From the NCBI GenBank assembly GCA_028688235.1, contig JAQTYP010000138.1, positions 1-8,148 on the forward strand: a DNA stretch of 8,148 bases, given 5' to 3'. Below, piece by piece: positions 1-6,960 of this stretch (within the stretch, counting starts at the first letter, position 1; each line of letters opens with the position of its first letter). Source of the stretch: Methylomonas sp. Its GTDB lineage: Bacteria; Pseudomonadota; Gammaproteobacteria; Methylococcales; Methylomonadaceae. Made by a program: the position numbers and the translations under genes. The notes under the pieces were generated by a model that was not told the DNA's origin, made no database searches, and saw only the letters and a program-made list of their open reading frames with translations.

Positions 1-3000
1 CCTTTCCGCGCGCAAGCGTCGCATCCTTGTTCCAATTCCGCATGCCTATATTCCAGATGCAGCAAGTCCCCCATGATGACAAACAAGCGATCCTGGTCTA
101 CGGGCTTGGCCAAAAAATCGTCGCATCCCGCGTCCAGAATCGCCTGCCGTTCTTCCTGAAGGGCGCTTGCCGTCAATGCCGCAACTTTTACGCCGCGACC
201 ACCCGGCAAATCTCGAATGGCTTTGGTGGCTGCATAGCCGTCCATGACGGGCATGCGCATATCCATCCAGATCAAGTCCGGCTTCCAACTTTGAAATATT
301 TCGACCGCTTGCAGGCCATTCTCCGCAACGCGAACGTCAAACCCCGCAGATTGCAACAGCGTGACCATCAGTTTCCGGTTATCGGCATGGTCTTCGGCCA
401 CCAATACCCTAACCCGAGGTTGATTGGGCGCCAAACCCAACACTCGGCCCCTGACCGGTGATACGACAGCGGAATCGACTCTCGGCAACGGAATGCTGAA
501 GGCGAACGTACTGCCCAATCCCGGCTCACTGGTCGCATCGATGCGGCCGCCCATCAGCCGGACGAATTCCCGGCTGATCGCCAAGCCCAAACCCGTACCT
601 TCTCCCCGGGCAACGCCTTGTTCGGTTTGATAAAAGGGCTGAAATATTCTGGACAAATCTTCCTGGGCGATGCCACAGCCGGTATCGCACACTTCGAAGC
701 GGATATGGTGGCCGTCTTGCGGAATCACTTTCAGGATCACTTGGCCGTGATCGGTATATTTGATCGCATTACCCAACAAGTTGATCAGTACCTGACGCAA
801 ATGGTTGGCATCCCCGCTGACAAAACGGGGCAAGGCGCCCTCGATTTCCACATGCAAGCTTAACCCCTTACGCTCCGCGGGCAACCGCATCATCTCTTCG
901 ATAGTGTCAAGGAAAACCGTAAAATCGAAACTTTCATTCTGGAGGCCAGACCGTCCGGATTCGATACGAGAGATTTCCAGCACGTCGTTAATCAGCGATA
1001 ACAAATGGCTACCGGCCCGATTGACGGTCGCGATGTTTTGCCGCTGTTCTTCCGGAATACGTCGATCGCGGGCAAGCAGTTCGGAGAAGCCCAATATGGC
1101 ATTCAGCGGCGTCCTCAGTTCGTGGGACATATTAGCTAGAAAAATGGTTTTGGCTCGGTTGGCGGCTTCGGCGCTTTCCTTGGCCTGCGCCAATTCCCGC
1201 GTTCTTTCCATAACCAGCGACTCCAGGTGTTCGCGGTATTTGACGAGTTCTGCCTCTGCCGCCTTGCGTTCGGTAATGTCGCGAACGATGGCTTGCAAAA
1301 AGCTTTGCTCGCCGAGATCGAGCCGACTCATGCTGATTTCGACGTCGAACAGGCTGCCATCGCTGCGTAACGATTGCCACTCGAAGTGTTGCGGCTCGCC
1401 GTTGAAGGCTTTTTCGATGACCTGCATGGCCACATCAGCCGAGCCCCGACCGTCGGCTTGGCATTCAGGACTGAGTTGCGTCGGCGAGCGCCCGACGACG
1501 TCTTCCCGCGACAAGCCGTACATGGCGGCTCCATGCTGATTGCAATCGACAAATCCCTCGGCATCGAGAATGAAGATGCCGTCGTTGGCGGACTCGAACA
1601 AGGAGCGGTATTTGATTTCTTGTTGCTGAAGCGCTTCTTGCAAACGCTTTCGCTCGGTCAAATCGCGCGCAATCCCCAGAATAACGATTTGTTCCCCCAT
1701 CTGTATCAGACGGCTATGCAATTCGACGGGAATTTCTCGGCCGTTTTTGGCGATATGAACGGCCTCATGCACGAGATGGCCGGTTTCGCGTAACTGGGCG
1801 AATCGTTCCGCCAGTCGTGCCGCGTCATCCGGCGCGTCGATGAATGCCGGACCAACCTGTAACAACTCTTCCTTGCTATAACCCAGCAACTCGCAAGCGG
1901 AATGATTAACTTCCAAAAATCGCGCATCGAGGAGGCTAACGATGAAAACCGGATCGGGCATGGAGGCGAACAACTGGCGAAACCTGGCTTCGCTACCTTC
2001 CAGCGCCTCCTGCATCCCTTTGCAATCGCTGATATCCACATCCATGCGCGCAAATATCGGGCTGTCGTCGTTATCGCCGGGGATGGCAAACACGGTAGAA
2101 AGGACCCACCGCGCCTCACCGTAACGGTTGCGAGTGCGATATTCGACGGGGCCGAATTGCGCGCCCGTCTCGGCAACCTGCTTAAGGCAGTCGAAAAACT
2201 CGGCCGCTTCTTCGGACGAGAGCATCAGTTGATCCAGAGCCTTGCCCTGCGCCTCATCGGCCGTAAAGCCATACAGCCTTTCCGAGGCGGAATTCCAGTA
2301 GATTACCCGCCCATCCCGGCCATACCACTGCACCGCGACATGCGGCGAGTGCTCCAGGGTGGCTCTCAAGCGCATTTCGCCGTTTTTGAGGCGCTCGGCC
2401 GCTAACCGCCGCTCGGTGATGTCCCGGAAAAATCCCGCCACATGCGGCTTGCCGTCGAAACTGATGAAGGCGGAGCTGACTTCGGCAAAGAAGATGCTTC
2501 CATCGCGGCGAACGACCGGGATAGTCATCGTCTCTGGCAGCTCGTTACGCGCCAAACGGTCGAAGGCATCGATAGCCTGGGCATGGCCGGCCTCGGGATG
2601 GATGTCGGCCACACTCGAGCCTATCAGCATTTCCCGCTGATAACCCAGCATGGCGGTACCGGCGGGATTGATATCGACGATGCGGCGCGTCTCGATATCC
2701 GCGACCAGAATGCCGTCCTGGGCGCCATCGAAGAGCGCATGAAAGCGCTTCTCGCTCCCTCTCAGCCTGTCTTCGACCTGCCTGCGATCGGCCAGTTCGC
2801 GCATCAATCGCAGCGTGTTACGCGACAAGGTGGCATATATCGACAATATGATGTCTATCATCGCCCGCGTCGTTCCGCTCATTTTTTCGGCGGCGACGTC
2901 TTTGGCTGCGCCAAGTTCCAGGCCGGAACGTAGGCCGTCCACCACGTAGGCCAGGTAACGGTCGGCCTCCAGTATATGAGAGGTCAGCCAGCGTACCAGA

Positions 3001-3344
3001 TAGTTGAGTGTGTCCTCGGCGCCGCTACTCAGCGACTTAGGGCCCTGCTCGGCTCTGAGTCGCCGTACCGTCTCTATGAAGCTGGCATGGGCCGCCAGAT
3101 GCTTGGCTTCTAACGGATCGCCGGGCAGAAACTCACGCCAGATCGTCTCTTCTGTTTGGAAGTGATAAAGGGTATAAGCCAGCAAGTCCTCGAAGATCTC
3201 ATCGAGCCTGAGGTCGTCGGAACCAAACGCTACATGGTTAGCCAAGCGGTTCAGCAAGGCCACCAGCTTGCGATGCTGATTGTCGATCTCGGCGAGCCCG
3301 GTATCGAAATTCTCGTCCCAAGGAAAAATGTCGATGGCTGTCAT
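1..3344 (-). CDS. Hybrid sensor histidine kinase, hemerythrin-4xPAS-HisKA-HATPase-REC (3' end outside window)
   Basis: A single open frame of 1114 visible codons runs off the left edge without a stop. Residues 1-130 form a hemerythrin domain with all seven di-iron ligands: H24, H61, E65, H82, H86, H123 and D128. Four PAS domains follow at about 195-305, 318-435, 445-565 and 570-690, several ending in the usual DITER-type linker. A short coiled coil leads to HisKA with the phospho-acceptor H741 in SHELRTPLN. The HATPase has its N-box around N859 and a GTGLGL G2 box. A receiver domain at about 976-1090 has D1028 (MDMRMP) and K1080. No membrane helix or signal peptide is visible, so the protein is probably cytoplasmic. 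The ATG at 3344 is the only good start, because a frame stop lies just upstream and no other ATG intervenes. The ribosome site is weak. The gene lies 60 nt after hupE. Hemerythrin domains bind O2 or sense redox state; that role here is inference, and the output partner is not visible. Confidence 0.93.
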   Translation of the reverse strand, partial: MTAIDIFPWDENFDTGLAEIDNQHRKLVALLNRLANHVAFGSDDLRLDEIFEDLLAYTLYHFQTEETIWREFLPGDPLEAKHLAAHASFIETVRRLRAEQGPKSLSSGAEDTLNYLVRWLTSHILEADRYLAYVVDGLRSGLELGAAKDVAAEKMSGTTRAMIDIILSIYATLSRNTLRLMRELADRRQVEDRLRGSEKRFHALFDGAQDGILVADIETRRIVDINPAGTAMLGYQREMLIGSSVADIHPEAGHAQAIDAFDRLARNELPETMTIPVVRRDGSIFFAEVSSAFISFDGKPHVAGFFRDITERRLAAERLKNGEMRLRATLEHSPHVAVQWYGRDGRVIYWNSASERLYGFTADEAQGKALDQLMLSSEEAAEFFDCLKQVAETGAQFGPVEYRTRNRYGEARWVLSTVFAIPGDNDDSPIFARMDVDISDCKGMQEALEGSEARFRQLFASMPDPVFIVSLLDARFLEVNHSACELLGYSKEELLQVGPAFIDAPDDAARLAERFAQLRETGHLVHEAVHIAKNGREIPVELHSRLIQMGEQIVILGIARDLTERKRLQEALQQQEIKYRSLFESANDGIFILDAEGFVDCNQHGAAMYGLSREDVVGRSPTQLSPECQADGRGSADVAMQVIEKAFNGEPQHFEWQSLRSDGSLFDVEISMSRLDLGEQSFLQAIVRDITERKAAEAELVKYREHLESLVMERTRELAQAKESAEAANRAKTIFLANMSHELRTPLNAILGFSELLARDRRIPEEQRQNIATVNRAGSHLLSLINDVLEISRIESGRSGLQNESFDFTVFLDTIEEMMRLPAERKGLSLHVEIEGALPRFVSGDANHLRQVLINLLGNAIKYTDHGQVILKVIPQDGHHIRFEVCDTGCGIAQEDLSRIFQPFYQTEQGVARGEGTGLGLAISREFVRLMGGRIDATSEPGLGSTFAFSIPLPRVDSAVVSPVRGRVLGLAPNQPRVRVLVAEDHADNRKLMVTLLQSAGFDVRVAENGLQAVEIFQSWKPDLIWMDMRMPVMDGYAATKAIRDLPGGRGVKVAALTASALQEERQAILDAGCDDFLAKPVDQDRLFVIMGDLLHLEYRHAELEQGCDACARK
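2955..3344 (-). other. Hemerythrin-like di-iron domain of the hybrid kinase
   Basis: This is the N-terminal four-helix region of the hybrid kinase. Visible signatures are IDNQH (H24), YHFQTEE (H61, E65), KHLAAH (H82, H86) and SHILEAD (H123, D128). The +4 spacing of H to E, the +4 spacing of the HxxxH pair and the +5 spacing of the last H to D match bacteriohemerythrins. The domain should therefore hold an oxo-bridged di-iron centre able to bind O2. The ligand assignment is read directly from the sequence; the sensing role is inferred from the fusion to a kinase. Confidence 0.9.
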
Positions 3345-3404
3345 GCGGGTATCATGGCTTTCGATGTCCGAAGGTTGGTTTCTATTGCATATATCCGTTG
3401 CCCC

Positions 3405-4532
3405 TTACAAAACCGTCCGTTCCAAAAACCAATAGGCGCCCATCAAGCTAATGGCTCCCGAACACACTTTCAGAAATTTTTCGGAAAACGCCGCTTTATT
3501 ATTCAGCCGCCAAATCATCGGCAACACAACGGCTGCCACGGCGATTTGCCCGGTTTCGATACCAAGGTTGAACGACAACAAGGGCAATAAAATGCCGCTG
3601 CCGCCGCTGGATATATCCATTTCCTGCAACACGCCGGCAAATCCGAAGCCGTGCACCAAACCGAAACCGAAGGTCAACCAATGCCGACCCTTGGGATGTT
3701 CGCCGCGTATCAGATTTTCCACCGCCACGTAGATAATGGTCGCGGCAATGAAGGGTTCGACAAAACTACTGGGCAATTCCACCAGATTCAATCCGGCTAA
3801 CGCCAGCGTAATAGAATGAGCAAGGGTAAAAAACGTGATGATCTTGATCGCCGGCCAGAAACTGTGCGTCACCGCCAACAAGGCAAACAGAAACAGCAAA
3901 TGGTCGTAACCCGTGACGATGTGCTCCATGCCCAGCTTGAAAAAATCGACGAAAGCCGAGAACCAGGAGCTGCCGCTCGCCTGAAGACGTCCATCGACGA
4001 TGGCCAATTCCAGTTGCACATGATCGACCGATTTATCCAGCATTTTCTCCATCAGCGCATGACCTTCGGCATCCCTGATCTTCAAAAACTGCTGATGCCC
4101 CTCAGGTAACAATGCCAGAAACTTGGATTGCAGCAACAATTGCCGGCGCGGCGCGGCGCGAAAGCGAAACTCGACATGAGCGTTATTCTGATCGTCGTAT
4201 TCGACGATGCCCGATTCGGCCGGCGCCAGATCGGCGCCATCGACATTGATGCGCAATTGTTCCGCCAGCAAATTGGCTATCGCAGGCTTGGCCGCTTCGC
4301 GTTCGGCCTCGCTGACTTCGGCATCCAAATCGGCATCCATAGGGGCGAATGCTTCGATGTCCTGCACGGCAAAGGTTACTTTGGCCGTCATACTATCCGT
4401 CGTGAGCAATACATCGACCGAACTGAGGCCCGGAGGATGAGCTTCGACTCCATGGACTTGCAACAACAAACAAGCCAGCAACAAGCCTTTTGCCAAGACA
4501 AACGCGCCGCTGATTGACTGCAGCCGTCTCAT
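3405..4532 (-). CDS. HupE/UreJ-family membrane protein with exported N-terminal domain
   Basis: The 375-aa product has a signal peptide ending near A31 (VEA|HPPG), an exported domain of about 165 residues, then about six membrane helices from residue 205 to the end. Family signatures are GYDHLLFLF (D210, H211), AHSITLAL, FVEP, VHGFGFAG and FNLGIETGQ, typical of the HupE/UreJ_2 group. Classical HupE proteins move nickel, and related proteins have been linked to cobalt; the cargo of the long group with an extra N-terminal domain is not settled. Residues 66-77 fit an EF-hand calcium loop. I chose the ATG at 4532 over the in-frame ATG at 4574: it has an AAGGA box 6 nt upstream, overlaps the previous stop as ATGA, and starts directly at a normal signal peptide. 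The ATGA overlap implies translational coupling to the upstream lipoprotein. Being next to copC suggests copper or another divalent metal, but substrate is inference. Confidence 0.9.
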   Translation of the reverse strand: MRRLQSISGAFVLAKGLLLACLLLQVHGVEAHPPGLSSVDVLLTTDSMTAKVTFAVQDIEAFAPMDADLDAEVSEAEREAAKPAIANLLAEQLRINVDGADLAPAESGIVEYDDQNNAHVEFRFRAAPRRQLLLQSKFLALLPEGHQQFLKIRDAEGHALMEKMLDKSVDHVQLELAIVDGRLQASGSSWFSAFVDFFKLGMEHIVTGYDHLLFLFALLAVTHSFWPAIKIITFFTLAHSITLALAGLNLVELPSSFVEPFIAATIIYVAVENLIRGEHPKGRHWLTFGFGLVHGFGFAGVLQEMDISSGGSGILLPLLSFNLGIETGQIAVAAVVLPMIWRLNNKAAFSEKFLKVCSGAISLMGAYWFLERTVL

Positions 4533-5188
4533 ACCAAGTCCTTCGTTTCGTTCCGGGATTTTCGCTTGTACCAATAAATCAAAAAGCCCAACACACCTAT
4601 CAGCAACGCGGCCAACGCAACGACGGCAATCTGCGGCAATAGCGAACCACCCGGTTCTACTCCCACCTCCAACGGCACACGGAACTTGTCGTCTTCCTCG
4701 ACGGCATCGCCTATCAGCAAATACAGCACATAATCGCCGTTCTTATCGACTTCTGCCTGGGCCTCCACTGCCCCGCGCGGATAAAGTTTGCTCGGAATTT
4801 CGGCTATCGTCCGGATCTCGCGAACATCGTCCGGCGCCGCTTGCCCTGTTTTCTCCACTTCCACCAGCCTTATGCCTATAGGCGTCGTGCGAATATCGCG
4901 GTCTATCAAGTCGGCGGTGAAAAACATCTTGCCGGCTCTTGGAATTTGCTGGCAGAACGGCACGAAAGCGGCCTTGGGATCGGCATTTTTATTCTCACCC
5001 TTAGCCGGTTGCAAATAGGTACTGAAATGCACGGCGTAAAAATCGTTGGCAATGATGCAATCCAGGTCGGGCCGATTGCCGAGCGCATTGGATTGTTTCT
5101 GGCCGAAGCCGAGCTGTTCGCAGCCGCTCAGCATCAGACACGTCATTAACGTGGAAATAACAAGGGCAAAAGTTCGCTGAATGTTCAT
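4529..5188 (-). CDS. Unrecognised lipoprotein with a C-terminal membrane anchor
   Basis: I do not recognise the family of this 219-aa product. The N-terminus is a lipoprotein signal ending LMLSGC, with the lipidated cysteine at C23. Residues 24-180 look like an exported, beta-rich domain; a GDYVLYLLIG strand and a PLEVGV ending resemble immunoglobulin-like periplasmic folds. C44 and C79 could form a disulfide. A hydrophobic helix at about 186-207 is followed by KRKSR, as expected of an inner-membrane anchor with a cytoplasmic tail. The gene starts 28 nt after copC with no clear Shine-Dalgarno sequence, and its TGA overlaps the ATG of the HupE-like gene. This placement suggests a membrane-tethered partner between periplasmic CopC and the HupE-like protein. 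If the lipobox is not processed, the N-terminus would be a plain signal peptide or anchor. Function is unknown. Confidence 0.88.
   Translation of the reverse strand: MNIQRTFALVISTLMTCLMLSGCEQLGFGQKQSNALGNRPDLDCIIANDFYAVHFSTYLQPAKGENKNADPKAAFVPFCQQIPRAGKMFFTADLIDRDIRTTPIGIRLVEVEKTGQAAPDDVREIRTIAEIPSKLYPRGAVEAQAEVDKNGDYVLYLLIGDAVEEDDKFRVPLEVGVEPGGSLLPQIAVVALAALLIGVLGFLIYWYKRKSRNETKDLV
4539..4543 (-). promoter_or_regulatory. Ribosome binding site deciding the hupE-like start
   Basis: AAGGA lies 6 nt upstream of the ATG at 4532, inside the end of the preceding gene. It supports the ATGA-overlap start over the in-frame upstream ATG at 4574, whose 14 extra residues are polar and charged and would spoil the signal peptide. 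Confidence 0.7.
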
Positions 5189-5216
5189 GTCGTTATTAAA
5201 AGGTTTACACCAAAGA

Positions 5217-5588
5217 TTAAGGCTTTACTGTGAATTGAAATTTACCGGTAACGATGTGGGTATCCTCGGACACCACCCGGTAACGGACGGTATAGGTGCC
5301 TGGGGCCAAATCCGATACGGTGGCATGAATGTGGGAGCCATCGAGCATGTCCTGCTCGACGTCGTGATTATCGACGCGCTTGCCTTCACTGTCGACCACC
5401 GCCAAGGCCTTGTATTGACTTCTGACCGGATCGTTGAACCAAAGATCGATTTGTTTGGGCGCTTCTTTGACTTCTTCGTCTTTGGCGGGCTGGGACTTGA
5501 CTAAAATCGCGTGTGCGCAGACGGTCATGGGACTCGCCAAGCCAGCCAGCAATAGCAGCGATGAGAAAATGATGGTTGATTTACGCAT
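5217..5588 (-). CDS. copC: CopC-family periplasmic copper-binding protein
   Basis: The 123-aa product has a signal peptide cut after VCA-25, leaving a mature protein that starts HAILVKSQPA, the CopC hallmark. The rest is the usual small beta-barrel with LWFNDPV, LAPGTYTVRYRVVS and the closing SEDTHIVTGKFQFTV. The Cu(II) ligands are all present: the new N-terminal H26 (mature residue 1), D109 (84) and H111 (86), which is nearly the classical spacing. The methionine-rich Cu(I) loop of Pseudomonas CopC is absent, so this is the Cu(II)-only type. CopC carries or stores copper in the periplasm and often partners a CopD permease; no CopD is visible here, and a HupE-like gene lies two genes downstream. 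The ATG at 5588 has a modest GAGA ribosome site 7 nt upstream and follows the BNR gene by 30 nt. Family assignment is firm; its role as importer partner or resistance factor is open. Confidence 0.95.
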   Translation of the reverse strand: MRKSTIIFSSLLLLAGLASPMTVCAHAILVKSQPAKDEEVKEAPKQIDLWFNDPVRSQYKALAVVDSEGKRVDNHDVEQDMLDGSHIHATVSDLAPGTYTVRYRVVSEDTHIVTGKFQFTVKP

Positions 5589-5599
5589 ATGTCTATCTC

Positions 5600-5623
5600 G
5601 TTATGGTTATAGTTATAGTTATT
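5600..5623 (-). repeat. Four-unit hexanucleotide repeat between the BNR gene and copC
   Basis: On the plus strand the units are gttatg, gttata, gttata, gttatt. The stop codon of the BNR lipoprotein (5619-5621) lies in one end unit, and the copC ribosome site begins right after the other. Unit gain or loss would mainly change the spacing between the two genes. Confidence 0.6.
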
Positions 5624-6845
5624 TGAATATTGCGGACATCCATTGTTTATTTCCGCCGGGCATCTGCTCGACCCACAAAGCCAACACGCCATTAGCCGTA
5701 GCGGCCATTCGCGGAAACTGCGCCGAACTGCCGGGCGATGAAAGTCTTTGGGCGGCCGACCAGTGTTTTCCGCCATCGACGGATTCGCTGATCATCACGG
5801 CACTACCGTCTGCACCTCTGGCATCCCAAATCGCCAGCACATGCTCGGCTGAGGCCGCGGCGATATCGCTATGAAAGGCCAGCGACTCTCCGCCCATACG
5901 CTGAGGCGGCGACCAACTGGTGCCGTTATCGGTGGAATACAAGTGATATAGTCCGGCCATATTTTCGGCACCTGTCCAAGCCAAAGCGTGTAAGGTCTGC
6001 CCGGCCCATGCCAAGGCGCCGCCGTTATGCGGACAGCCGTCGAATTGCCAGTTGAATTCACCGACGGTACTGAGCCGCCGCCAGCTTTGTCCGCCGTCCT
6101 TCGACAGGGCCAGCGCCATATCCCGCGGCTCCATGTCCCGATACAGCACATCGATTTGCCGATCTTGCCCCATCAGCAAACGGTTCCAGCAGCAGGAACA
6201 GGTCGATTCGTCTATGGTTTGCGCCAGTTCCCAGTCTTGGCCTGCATCGCTGGTTCTTGCATAGCGTATGCCTTGGTAGCCGTTTTCGTCTCTATCGTCC
6301 AACCAAACCAAGTGAAAGCGGCCATCGGCATCGGCAAGCAAATCCGGGTGCGATTGATCTATTTCGCTTGCAGCGGGATTAAGCCCTTGTTTCCAGGAAG
6401 CTCCGCTATCCGTCGAATATACCGCCCGTAGCGGCCCCATGCCGGGAATTTCGCCCGTGACTTGCCAGATCGCCAGTACGTTATCGCCGCTGGCCGCAAC
6501 TTGAATGTCGTTGCCGGCGGCCGACTCCATCGTTTCGGGAACGTAACGGCCGATTTCGACCGTTTCCGTCCAATGCAGTCCGCCATCCTCGGAGCGCAAA
6601 TAGCCGACAAAGGGCTTCTTGGGCGTATCGCTTTCGGCTGCAAACAAGGCGTGCAGCACGTTGCCCATGGCATAAACATCATAGCTAATCAAATTATGTC
6701 CGTCCAAGGCCGGCGCATCGACACGGCGCAATTCCGGAGCGGCCATGAGTCCGTCTTGGCTATCCCTGGGCTGCACGGAAGAACAAGCCGAAAAGCAAAA
6801 CACCAGCAAAGTCAAAATTCCATTGCGCACAGTCTTCGCCATCAT
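5619..6845 (-). CDS. Asp-box (BNR) beta-propeller lipoprotein with a CSCC motif
   Basis: The 408-aa product has a lipoprotein-like signal ending CFSAC, with C21 as the likely lipidated residue (phenylalanine at -3 is atypical). Six Asp-boxes of the S/T-x-D-x-G-x-x-W type sit at about residues 85-92, 144-151, 198-205, 248-255, 304-311 and 355-362, which fits a six-bladed propeller. Automatic pipelines call such proteins sialidase or exo-alpha-sialidase, but the RIP-type arginine motif of sialidases is not seen. C216, C218 and C219 form a CSCC motif in blade 3-4, and CPH begins at C271, suggesting disulfides or a metal site. Three starts are possible at 6854, 6845 and 6842. I chose 6845 because GAAAG lies 9 nt upstream, whereas it abuts the ATG at 6854. 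The gene heads the copC cluster and is probably exposed at the membrane surface. Its function is unknown; a metal-related or scaffold role is inferred from context. Confidence 0.88.
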   Translation of the reverse strand: MMAKTVRNGILTLLVFCFSACSSVQPRDSQDGLMAAPELRRVDAPALDGHNLISYDVYAMGNVLHALFAAESDTPKKPFVGYLRSEDGGLHWTETVEIGRYVPETMESAAGNDIQVAASGDNVLAIWQVTGEIPGMGPLRAVYSTDSGASWKQGLNPAASEIDQSHPDLLADADGRFHLVWLDDRDENGYQGIRYARTSDAGQDWELAQTIDESTCSCCWNRLLMGQDRQIDVLYRDMEPRDMALALSKDGGQSWRRLSTVGEFNWQFDGCPHNGGALAWAGQTLHALAWTGAENMAGLYHLYSTDNGTSWSPPQRMGGESLAFHSDIAAASAEHVLAIWDARGADGSAVMISESVDGGKHWSAAQRLSSPGSSAQFPRMAATANGVLALWVEQMPGGNKQWMSAIFK

Positions 6846-6898
6846 TTCGAACATCTTTCAAGGGTTAATTTCACGTCGCTATACATCGCAAATCGTCG

Positions 6899-6930
6899 TC
6901 GCAGGAAACAAGAGGAATAAAGCCCTGCGA
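6899..6930. repeat. 7-bp perfect inverted repeat with 18-nt spacer
   Basis: The arms TCGCAGG (6899-6905) and CCTGCGA (6924-6930) are exact reverse complements. They lie in the spacer before the BNR gene, downstream of a TTGACA box. This could be an operator for the regulator paired with the upstream kinase, an RNA hairpin in the leader, or chance. No poly-T follows it in the transcription direction, so it is not a terminator. Confidence 0.45.
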
Positions 6931-6947
6931 TTAGATCATAATGTCAA
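6910..6947 (-). promoter_or_regulatory. Candidate promoter for the BNR-copC-hupE cluster
   Basis: A perfect -35 hexamer TTGACA occupies 6942-6947, reading leftward. The best -10 match downstream (TTTATT) is about 20 nt away, longer than ideal, so the box may need an activator. A TATGAT at 6935-6940 is a good -10 but has no -35 at the right distance. The 106-nt spacer is the longest in the window and the natural place for a promoter, but the evidence is weak. Confidence 0.25.
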
Positions 6948-6960
6948 AAAAATCTGAACC

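Noticed and set aside
805..1539. Long plus-strand open frame of 244 codons
   Set aside because: It lies antisense to the PAS4 and HisKA region of the hybrid kinase, is rich in serine and arginine, and shows no recognisable domain. The other long plus-strand frames across the window are shadows for the same reason.
1..3344. Possible frameshift within the large hybrid kinase
   Set aside because: I checked codon phase at PAS1, PAS2, PAS3, PAS4, the H-box, the N-box and the receiver aspartate; all agree with the ATG at 3344, so the gene is intact as far as visible.
3405..4532. Calling the HupE-like protein a nickel permease
   Set aside because: Nickel transport is established for short HupE proteins. 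This long form has an extra exported domain and lies next to copC rather than hydrogenase or urease genes, so the metal cannot be assigned.
5619..6845. Naming the BNR protein a sialidase
   Set aside because: Asp-boxes are structural repeats of propellers. The RIP-type motif and arginine triad of sialidases are not visible, and the neighbours have nothing to do with sialic acid.
6946..6952. Run of seven T on the minus strand just after the QseC-like kinase, as a possible terminator
   Set aside because: No GC-rich hairpin precedes the run; upstream sequence is the end of the kinase gene with no convincing stem.
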